Positions 6,192 to 10,791 of a stretch of DNA of 10,791 nt are shown here, piece by piece. Made by a program: the position numbers and the translations under genes. The notes under the pieces are model-generated. The model searched no databases, was not told where the DNA came from, and saw only the letters and a program-made list of their open reading frames with translations. Every line of letters starts with the position of its first letter. Within the stretch, counting starts at the first letter, position 1. This stretch comes from Lentisphaera sp. (lineage in GTDB: Bacteria > Verrucomicrobiota > Lentisphaeria > Victivallales > GWF2-50-93): NCBI GenBank assembly GCA_020721745.1, contig DYMC01000079.1:1-10791 (forward strand), read 5' to 3'.

Positions 6192-6720
6192 TATCATATG
6201 CATAATACTGACTTCATGTAATAGTCCTGTAATGCATCCTTGGCAAATACGTGGGGATGCCCATCAAGTATCCTTAAACATTAGCCAATGGCCTATAATA
6301 TCACAGGACTTATATGTAGCTATCCCTAAAAATAGAATATTAGATGCAGAGAACCTCTTGAAAAACCAAGAATATGTAGAACTAACATCAGAACAAGAAA
6401 AGTCTTTTAATAATTATTTACCCAAGCCTGAAGGCTCCGGTTTAAAGCCTTACCTTGTACGTGGTGTAACGATGGGCACACCTTCTTTTTCAATTCTCAG
6501 GAAAAATACAGACACAAACGAAATTTCAATTTACATGGCCACATGGAATGGAGAGATAAGCATTCCGTTCGTAAAACCCAAATTTGGCGCATGGCCAGTA
6601 GTTATCTATCTGGACAAGCCTCCACTGAGAATATATCCGACTGCGGTATATGGTGGAGACTGGATAATGCGTGATTATAAAGATGGTGATGCTCGGATCA
6701 TAAAAAGAAAAGGAGAATAA
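6163..6720 (+). CDS. Predicted lipoprotein of unknown function
   Basis: A 185-residue protein with a lipoprotein signal: basic start (MSKVKYIAF), hydrophobic core, and the lipobox LTSC with Cys19 as the lipidation site. It should be anchored to a membrane facing the periplasm. The rest is soluble, with Pro- and aromatic-rich beta-like segments (for example PVVIYLDKPPLRIYP near residues 145-159). No enzymatic motif is recognised. The GTG start overlaps the end of the mrr remnant (6163 versus 6191), with only a weak GGG upstream. The gene may have been joined to mrr by the event that destroyed the nuclease, or translated by read-through from it. Codon use is AT-rich, unlike the core genes, which points to transfer. 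An attC-like site begins 1 bp after the stop. Confidence 0.75.
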   Translation: MSKVKYIAFSIICIILTSCNSPVMHPWQIRGDAHQVSLNISQWPIISQDLYVAIPKNRILDAENLLKNQEYVELTSEQEKSFNNYLPKPEGSGLKPYLVRGVTMGTPSFSILRKNTDTNEISIYMATWNGEISIPFVKPKFGAWPVVIYLDKPPLRIYPTAVYGGDWIMRDYKDGDARIIKRKGE

Positions 6721-6721
6721 A

Positions 6722-6781
6722 GGCTAACAATTGGCTTCTGGCAACGGCGTAACTGCCGTACCAGAGCCTGATACGTTCGCT
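6722..6781 (+). other. attC-like recombination site 1 (60 bp)
   Basis: It begins GGCTAACAATT and ends GTTCGCT, 60 bp overall, the length of short class-1 attC sites such as that of aadA. The middle folds back: GGCTTCTGG (6733-6741) pairs with CCAGAGCC (6761-6768) with one bulged base, and ACGGC pairs with GCCGT further in. The 3' core has C where the consensus GTTRRRY has purines, so recombination activity may be reduced. It lies between the lipoprotein stop codon and the ribosome site of the next cassette gene. Confidence 0.6.
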
Positions 6782-6797
6782 AAGAGGAGACTTACAC

Positions 6798-7250
6798 ATG
6801 TCAATTATGAGAAATCATGATCTCAAGTCCCCCTACTGCGGGAACGCACAGAAAACGGCGGCGTGGGGCTCCTTCAACGTGACGCTTGACCCGGAGTTGA
6901 AGAAGAAGCTCCTCCAAGCCAGGATTAACGTCTTTGTCTGTCGCAACTGCCGGAAGACGGCATTCATCAATGCTCCCATCCTCTATCACGACATGACGCA
7001 GCAGTCCTGTGTGCAAAACTACCCCCGCGAGAAGCTCGACGACGCCAGTTTCTTCCACCAGTTCAAGGCGGACGGAACAATCACTGTCGCCGGAATCTCC
7101 CCGCCCCCGCGCGTTGCGGCGATGACTGAGTACCTCGCCAGGCCGCACATCGTGTTCGACATAAACGAGATGATTAGCTACGTCCGGTTCCGGGAGGGAA
7201 TCTGGATAAAGGAACATCCGGCGAAGCGAAAAAAAACAGCTCCGCCATAA
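6798..7250 (+). CDS. CpXC-domain protein (cassette-borne), one zinc knuckle altered
   Basis: A 150-residue protein resembling the CpXC domain family (named for its CPxC motifs; function not established). Recognisable features are W-x-S-x-NVTLDPELKKKLL (residues about 23-39), NVFVCRNC (45-52) and the APILYHDM block (60-67). In the family the first knuckle is CPxC. Here it reads SPYC (12-15), a Cys-to-Ser change reachable by one base, so metal binding may be impaired. The second knuckle CRNC is intact. A GAGGAGA ribosome site lies 7 bp before the ATG. Composition is GC-rich, unlike both neighbouring cassettes. The C-terminus ends in a basic tail (KRKK). The role may be regulatory or structural. 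Confidence 0.8.
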   Translation: MSIMRNHDLKSPYCGNAQKTAAWGSFNVTLDPELKKKLLQARINVFVCRNCRKTAFINAPILYHDMTQQSCVQNYPREKLDDASFFHQFKADGTITVAGISPPPRVAAMTEYLARPHIVFDINEMISYVRFREGIWIKEHPAKRKKTAPP

Positions 7251-7256
7251 TTCAAA

Positions 7257-7325
7257 GCGGCGTCGAGCCGCCGCCCCGTGATAGAAAACGGGGCAAGCAG
7301 TCGAAGGTCAGGCTGATCGCCTGAC
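7257..7325. repeat. Three consecutive short hairpins after the CpXC gene
   Basis: Three small perfect stems follow the stop codon: GCGGC/GCCGC (7257-7271), CCCCGT/ACGGGG (7274-7293) and GTCAGGC/GCCTGAC (7307-7325). No T-run follows on the + strand, so they are not classical intrinsic terminators. They may stabilise the mRNA end or be worn recombination structures. Confidence 0.5.
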
Positions 7326-7351
7326 AAAAAGAGAAAAACAAGGCAGCAAAA

Positions 7352-7412
7352 TCATAACCAATTGGTTCTGCCAACCTCGCATTAGCCCGGCCCCTCATCC
7401 AAATCGTTAGCG
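7352..7412 (+). other. attC-like recombination site 2 (61 bp, imperfect)
   Basis: It runs from TCATAAC (7352-7358) to GTTAGCG (7406-7412), about 60 bp. The flanking arms show AATTGG (7360-7365) opposite CCAAAT (7399-7404), and GCC opposite GGC nearer the centre, with unequal unpaired bases between, as in attC folds. The central region pairs poorly. Its position, after one cassette gene and 45 bp before the next, supports the call more than its sequence does. Confidence 0.48.
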
Positions 7413-7456
7413 CCCAATAATTTAACTACAGAACGAAAAATTATTCAGGAGATAAA

Positions 7457-8011
7457 ATGGCAAAGTGTCCTATATGCAATTCAAGAAAAGGGAAGAGGAA
7501 GTGCCTAATTGCAGATGCTCTGATTTGTAGCCTGTGCTGTGGAAAGACAAGAACAGAGGCGGCATGTTCAGACTGTGTATTCTATCGAAAACCAAAAAGG
7601 AAATATAATGAAGTTCCAGCATATTCTGTTTCCGAGATGGATGGCAATATGGAGCTTGAGTCTTACGGAAACTCAATCGAGGGAGCTTTATGCGCATATG
7701 ACATAGAAAACGGGGGGAAACTGAACGACAGTGATGCAATTAGAATCATTGAGTTGCTTATTGATAAATACCATTTTAAAGACCAGCAAATGGATCGGGA
7801 GCATCAGATAATTGTGAATGGAGTTAACTATGTTGACAAATCAATAAGAGAAGATTTAAAGGATGTTGGGAATGAAGAAATTGTAAAAGTTTTAGGAGTT
7901 ATCAGGTTTGTTGCGAGGCGAAGAACGAAAATAGGAAGAGAATATATGACGGTAATTCATCAATATGTAGGGCAACGAGTTGCTCCCGGTATTCGTATTT
8001 TACAGCAATGA
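7457..8011 (+). CDS. Zinc-ribbon protein of unknown function (cassette-borne)
   Basis: A 184-residue AT-rich gene with a clear CAGGAG ribosome site. The N-terminal 45 residues are a dense Cys cluster: CPIC (4-7), KRKC, then ICSLCCGKTR and CSDC. That is a treble-clef or double zinc-knuckle arrangement, often seen at the ends of small bacterial proteins with the pattern CPxCxxxxGxRxC...CxxCCGxxR. A mixed alpha/beta region with no motif I recognise follows, ending in a basic helix (VIRFVARRRTKIGREY, about 149-164) that could contact nucleic acid. No membrane segment is present. The stop lies 5 bp before the attC-like site at 8016, typical of a cassette gene. The function is unknown. Confidence 0.75.
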   Translation: MAKCPICNSRKGKRKCLIADALICSLCCGKTRTEAACSDCVFYRKPKRKYNEVPAYSVSEMDGNMELESYGNSIEGALCAYDIENGGKLNDSDAIRIIELLIDKYHFKDQQMDREHQIIVNGVNYVDKSIREDLKDVGNEEIVKVLGVIRFVARRRTKIGREYMTVIHQYVGQRVAPGIRILQQ

Positions 8012-8015
8012 ACGG

Positions 8016-8103
8016 TGCTAACAATCACATGCACTCGGACACAGCAAAAAGCGCCGTTTCTCGTTCCTCGTCGCTCTGCTTTTTGCTGCCGGTGATGTTA
8101 GGC
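8016..8103 (+). other. attC recombination site 3 (88 bp, strong)
   Basis: It ends in a perfect core GTTAGGC (8097-8103) and begins GCTAACA. The arm at 8078-8101 pairs along its whole length with 8018-8052: CTAACA, TCAC, CGG and an 11-bp CAGCAAAAAGC helix. Unpaired bases (A, ATGCACT, ACA) lie only on one side, matching the extrahelical bases that give attC its strand polarity. The 25-nt apical region corresponds to the variable terminal structure. GGCGTACGCC (8101-8110), a 10-bp palindrome, overlaps the end. Confidence 0.82.
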
Positions 8104-8110
8104 GTACGCC

Positions 8111-8121
8111 CGGCATGGTGC
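8111..8121. repeat. 11-bp direct repeat, right copy (CGGCATGGTGC)
   Basis: Exact copy of 5176-5186, located eight bases after the core of the last attC-like site. Together the two copies bracket the AT-rich cassette island. Confidence 0.6.
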
Positions 8122-8195
8122 TCTACTAAAGGGTGACCAGCCTTCGCCGCGTAAAGCTATGGCGTGGCAGGAAGTCTCTTGATCCTCGTCAGCGG
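8122..8195. other. Non-coding spacer with an imperfect hairpin
   Basis: There is no gene. GCCTTCGCC (8140-8148) and GGCGTGGC (8161-8168) can form an imperfect stem. The look is that of a dispersed repeat remnant, but this cannot be confirmed from one copy. Confidence 0.35.
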
Positions 8196-8236
8196 GTAAA
8201 TATTCACTGAACCCCGTCATTTCAGTGAATATTTAC
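8196..8236. repeat. Perfect 16-bp hairpin
   Basis: GTAAATATTCACTGAA (8196-8211) and TTCAGTGAATATTTAC (8221-8236) are perfect reverse complements around a 9-nt loop, CCCCGTCAT. No T-run follows on either strand. The stem is AT-rich and lies immediately before the larger cloverleaf element. It is probably a palindromic repeat unit or a protein-binding or transposition end, not a terminator. Confidence 0.85.
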
Positions 8237-8241
8237 TTATA

Positions 8242-8365
8242 CGAGGTAATTGCAAAACTCCTTTCGCGGGCATGGCAAGCATGCCCCTCCACGCCGATTT
8301 TTGCGAAAAATCGGCGTAAAAATGGAGGGACGCGCTTGCGCGTCCGGAGTTTTGCAATTACCTCG
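8242..8365. repeat. 124-bp cloverleaf-like palindromic element
   Basis: The outer arms 8242-8261 and 8346-8365 are perfect 20-bp reverse complements (CGAGGTAATTGC... and ...GCAATTACCTCG). Between them lie three further hairpins. GGGCATG/CATGCCC is at 8268-8286. A 12-bp perfect stem is at 8291-8317 with a GCG loop, extended outward by CCTCC/GGAGG (8286-8290 with 8324-8328). GGACGCGC/GCGCGTCC with a two-base loop is at 8328-8345. The whole can fold as a four-way junction with a closed stem and three arms. It contains no ORF and lies 41 bp beyond the flotillin stop codon. Confidence 0.9.
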
Positions 8366-8406
8366 GATTATATGTCTGCTCGACATTCACAAAAACCACA
8401 TCCATT

Positions 8407-9861
8407 TCATTTTTTCGCCTGGCTTTCTGCGGTCTGTTTCTCCTTGACTTTGCCGAGGTATCCGGGCAGGTCTATTCCGGCCATGCTCGCGACATCGTGG
8501 AGAGGCGGGAGGCTCTGCATCATTCCGCTGAGAAAGTTGGCCGTGGTCGTTTTGCCGTCGGCGTTCTTCTGTCCGCCGTCCCAGACGGTTACCTTGTCTA
8601 TCTTGATGTTCTTGATGGCGTCGGTCTGGAGTCCGACGATTTCCTCGAGTTTTTCGATGAGCAGCATTTTTGATGCCGCGTCGGTGTCGCCCTTGCATGC
8701 GTTGATGATTTCGAGGAAGCCGGCGCCTTTGGACTTGAGGATTTCGAAGTTACCTTTTGCCTGGGCATTGAGTTTTGCGAATATCGCATCGGCTTCGCCT
8801 CTCGCCTCGCGCCTGTATTTTTCGGCTTCGGCCTCTGCGGCGATCTCTATCTGTTTCTTCTGTATTTCGGATGGGACTATGACTTCGGCGTTCTGCTTTT
8901 CCATCTCCATTTTCGCGCGGGCTTTCTGCGCCTCGAGTTCCGCATCGTATTCCGCCTTTTCGATCTGGGCCTGGGCTATGCGCTTCGCGGCTTCCGACTT
9001 GCGGTAGGCCTCGGCCTCCTGCTCCATCCTCAAGGCGTTCGACTTCGCGATCTCGATTCCGGACAGGTTTTCCCCGTTTATCGCCTCGGCCTCGGCCTGC
9101 TTGACAGCTATTCTCTGGTCTCTGTTTGCGGCGGCTTCGCCTGCCGCGGCCTCGGCGTTGGCCTTCGACACGAGGATTCTCTGGTCTCTCTTTGCGGCGG
9201 CCTGCCCGGTCTGCCCCTTCTTGTCGGCTTCCGCGACATCAATGAGCGCATCGTTTACGGCACCTGCCGCGGCCTTCTTTCCTATGGCGTTGATGTATCC
9301 GCTTTCGTCAGTGATGTCTGTGATGTTGACGTTGAGGAGCTCCAGTCCGAGCTTGTTGAGTTCTGCCGCGACATTCTCCTCGATCTTGTTCAGGAATTTC
9401 TCGCGGTCCTTGTTGATTTCCTCGATGGTCATTGACGCAATGACCAGGCGGAGTTGTCCGAAGATGATGTCCCTGGCCAGTTCCGATATTGCGTCCGGGG
9501 GGAGGCCGAAGAGTCGTTCCGCGGCGTTGTTCATTATCTCCGGATTGGTGCTTATGCCGACGGTGAAGACGGAGGGGACGTTGATTCGGATGTTCTGGAT
9601 ACATAGTGCGTTCGAGAGGCTCACCTCGATCTGCATGGGTCTGAGGCTGAGGAATCCGTAGTCCTGTATCACCGGCATGATGAATGCCGCGCCGCCGTGT
9701 ATGCATCGGGCGGCCCGCCTGTCCTTGGTCTTCCCGTAGATGACCATTATCCTGTCGGAGGGGCATTTTTTGTATCTGTTGACGAGGATGATGACGAGGG
9801 TGAAGAAGACGAAGACCAGGGCGATGAGGAAGAATGCGATCAGGGGGGCCATCGAGGGCAT
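8407..9861 (-). CDS. Flotillin-like SPFH-domain membrane protein
   Basis: A 484-residue member of the flotillin/SPFH family, which organises membrane microdomains and scaffolds membrane complexes. It has one N-terminal membrane helix (about residues 5-27) followed by a basic cytoplasmic stretch, then the SPFH domain (about 30-200, including the RLFGLPPDAI and ARDIIFGQLR segments). A long Ala/Glu/Lys coiled coil (about 200-370) carries the repeated block RDQRI(L/A)V and is rich in EA dipeptides as in FloT, and a C-terminal globular end follows. Length is close to Bacillus FloT. The ATG at 9861 has GGAG seven bases upstream; an in-frame ATG three codons later is the alternative. The NfeD-like gene ends 27 bp upstream, so the two are almost certainly co-transcribed. 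Confidence 0.93.
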   Translation of the reverse strand: MPSMAPLIAFFLIALVFVFFTLVIILVNRYKKCPSDRIMVIYGKTKDRRAARCIHGGAAFIMPVIQDYGFLSLRPMQIEVSLSNALCIQNIRINVPSVFTVGISTNPEIMNNAAERLFGLPPDAISELARDIIFGQLRLVIASMTIEEINKDREKFLNKIEENVAAELNKLGLELLNVNITDITDESGYINAIGKKAAAGAVNDALIDVAEADKKGQTGQAAAKRDQRILVSKANAEAAAGEAAANRDQRIAVKQAEAEAINGENLSGIEIAKSNALRMEQEAEAYRKSEAAKRIAQAQIEKAEYDAELEAQKARAKMEMEKQNAEVIVPSEIQKKQIEIAAEAEAEKYRREARGEADAIFAKLNAQAKGNFEILKSKGAGFLEIINACKGDTDAASKMLLIEKLEEIVGLQTDAIKNIKIDKVTVWDGGQKNADGKTTTANFLSGMMQSLPPLHDVASMAGIDLPGYLGKVKEKQTAESQAKK

Positions 9862-9888
9862 TTTGAGTCTCCTTTTTTTATGCTTGGA

Positions 9889-10461
9889 TTATATTTTTTC
9901 CACTAGAAATTTATTTTGGTCTATCTGGGAGACGAGCTTGACAGACGCGCCGTTGGGTATTTCGATGTCGGCGACGGCGAGGACCTCCCGTGTGCCCGCT
10001 CCTGTGTAGACCGTGACCTTGCCTGTCGAGGAGCGTCCTGCCGGGATCTTGAGGTAGACCGAGCCTGTCTTTCCTATCATGTCGGCGGCGTATATGTTTC
10101 CGCTCTGCTGCAGCTTGAACAGGTAGAAGATGCCGAGCGCGGTGATGACCATCATGATGAGTCCGCAGACGAATGCCACGATGAATCCCTGCCATCCGCC
10201 ATTCCCGTAGATGACCCCCCCCCATCCGAAGAAGGTGATGAACGCGATTATGGATCTGATGGAGAAAAGCTGGAAGTCGCCGAATCCGGTGTCAACGTGG
10301 CCTTCGGCATCGAAATCTCCGCCTAGATCCACATCAGCGTCGCCGCCATGGCCGAATATCAGTGTGAGAAGAGTCTGGATCAGAAACACGCAGGATCCCA
10401 GCACGGCAAGCATCCAATAATACTTGAGCTCGCCGGAGAAGACTTCCATAACAGCCTGCAT
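9889..10461 (-). CDS. NfeD-like membrane protein with C-terminal OB-fold
   Basis: A 190-residue protein of the NfeD/YuaF type, the usual partner of flotillins. It has a membrane helix near residues 15-37, an acidic loop DADVDLGGDFDAEGHVD (about 41-57), two more helices (about 66-86 and 92-115), and a soluble beta-rich C-terminal domain (about 125-190, beginning MIGKTGSVYLKIPAG) that matches the NfeD OB-fold. It lacks the ClpP-like protease domain of long NfeD proteins. The start at 10461 is chosen over a longer in-frame start at 10566 because AAGGAGCGG lies just upstream, and the added 35 residues would be polar and unlike the family. A run of nine Gs encodes the GWGGV segment of helix 2, so slippage there would truncate the protein. 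Confidence 0.87.
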   Translation of the reverse strand: MQAVMEVFSGELKYYWMLAVLGSCVFLIQTLLTLIFGHGGDADVDLGGDFDAEGHVDTGFGDFQLFSIRSIIAFITFFGWGGVIYGNGGWQGFIVAFVCGLIMMVITALGIFYLFKLQQSGNIYAADMIGKTGSVYLKIPAGRSSTGKVTVYTGAGTREVLAVADIEIPNGASVKLVSQIDQNKFLVEKI

Positions 10462-10791
10462 TTTCCGCTCCTTTTTCGGGGTTCCGTCCACGTGGGGCCA
10501 CGCGTAGAAGGCCGAGGCCGAATCAAACAAACGCGATACTCTATCACCGGGGATGCGAGAATGCAAATGGGTTTGAGAAAATGTGATGCGTCAGTTTTTT
10601 CAGGGGTGCCAGTCCGCTGCAAGTACTTTGCGCCGTCCCCGGCGCAAAGAGGGTTGCGCTGGGGCAGGGTAAACTACTTTGGTCCTAAAAAAAGCAGTTG
10701 GAATTTCATTGTCGCATAGGCAGGAGGATTTGAGATTCCTCTGAGCCTGGATATATGGCGCGTCCGCGCAAAAACACCTTGAATGCATGGG
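10462..10791. other. Region without a convincing gene upstream of the NfeD-flotillin operon
   Basis: Short open frames on both strands lack ribosome sites and recognisable sequence. The region must hold the promoter of the minus-strand operon; the best pair I find (TTGCAT and TAGAGT, 17 bp apart, about 70-100 bp before the NfeD start) is weak. A perfect hairpin is listed separately. GCGCGTCCGCGC near 10760 is a further short palindrome. Confidence 0.5.
10626..10649. repeat. Perfect 10-bp GC-rich hairpin with TCCC loop
   Basis: CTTTGCGCCG (10626-10635) and CGGCGCAAAG (10640-10649) are perfect reverse complements around TCCC. No T-run follows on either strand, so it is not an intrinsic terminator. 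The compact stem with a four-base loop resembles REP-type repeats mobilised by RAYT transposases, but only this copy is in the window. Confidence 0.7.

Larger units (their letters stand above)
5873..8103 (+). mobile_element. Integron-like gene cassette array without an integrase in the window
   Basis: Three short units follow one another on the + strand, each holding one or two genes followed by an attC-like site: mrr remnant plus lipoprotein (site at 6722-6781), CpXC protein (7352-7412) and zinc-ribbon protein (8016-8103). Genes start soon after the preceding core site, and base composition changes sharply between units: AT-rich, then GC-rich, then AT-rich. That mosaic is typical of cassettes from different sources. 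No tyrosine recombinase with the integron-specific region is present, so the array resembles a CALIN (attC cluster lacking integrase). The third site is strong and the other two weaker, so the overall call rests on the combination. Confidence 0.62.

Noticed and set aside
8196..8236. Intrinsic terminator for the flotillin operon
   Set aside because: The stem is AT-rich, about 170 bp beyond the stop codon, and not followed by a T-run on the minus strand.
8225..9007. + strand open frame covering the cloverleaf and the flotillin 3' end
   Set aside because: Its start lies inside palindromic DNA and its sequence is the antisense of the flotillin coiled coil (Ala/Ser-rich).
10600..10788. Small minus strand open frame at the right edge
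   Set aside because: It runs through the perfect hairpin at 10626-10649, has no ribosome site and no recognisable motif.

Overview
The window reads as a bacterial chromosome segment: a GC-rich core of housekeeping genes interrupted by a visibly AT-rich, repeat-laden accessory island. Gene content (HisB, SerRS, an M24 peptidase, a clostridial-type ferredoxin, an NfeD/flotillin pair) does not fix the phylum. A lineage of the PVC group such as Lentisphaerota is a guess only, from the look of the proteins and the many palindromic elements; it cannot be proven here.

Left part (1-3698): a hairpin and a good sigma70-like promoter precede hisB (117-719), serS (739-1980) and a small Cys-rich protein gene (1977-2360). 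These are tightly packed on the + strand and are probably one operon; the last two overlap by ATGA. An M24 aminopeptidase gene (2326-3429, minus) converges on this operon and overlaps it by 35 bp. Upstream of it on the same strand lies a 56-residue 2[4Fe-4S] ferredoxin gene (3528-3698, minus) with its own promoter and a textbook intrinsic terminator. A multi-spanning MOP-type membrane transporter (3841-5175, +) is divergent from the ferredoxin.

Middle part (5176-8121): the accessory island. After about 700 bp with no recognisable gene but with nested direct repeats comes a run of gene cassettes, all on the + strand. The first holds a collapsed mrr restriction endonuclease gene followed by a lipoprotein gene, the second a CpXC-domain protein, the third a zinc-ribbon protein. 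Each is followed by an attC-like recombination site, at 6722-6781 (plausible), 7352-7412 (plausible) and 8016-8103 (strong). No integron integrase is present, so this looks like a cassette array lacking its integrase within the window. An 11-bp direct repeat (5176-5186 and 8111-8121) brackets the island.

Right part (8122-10791): two striking palindromic elements, a perfect 16-bp hairpin (8196-8236) and a 124-bp cloverleaf-like element with a perfect 20-bp outer stem and three inner hairpins (8242-8365). They lie downstream of a minus-strand operon encoding an NfeD-like membrane protein (9889-10461) and a flotillin-like SPFH protein (8407-9861), a classic membrane-microdomain pair. The last 330 bp have no convincing gene but contain a perfect 10-bp hairpin.
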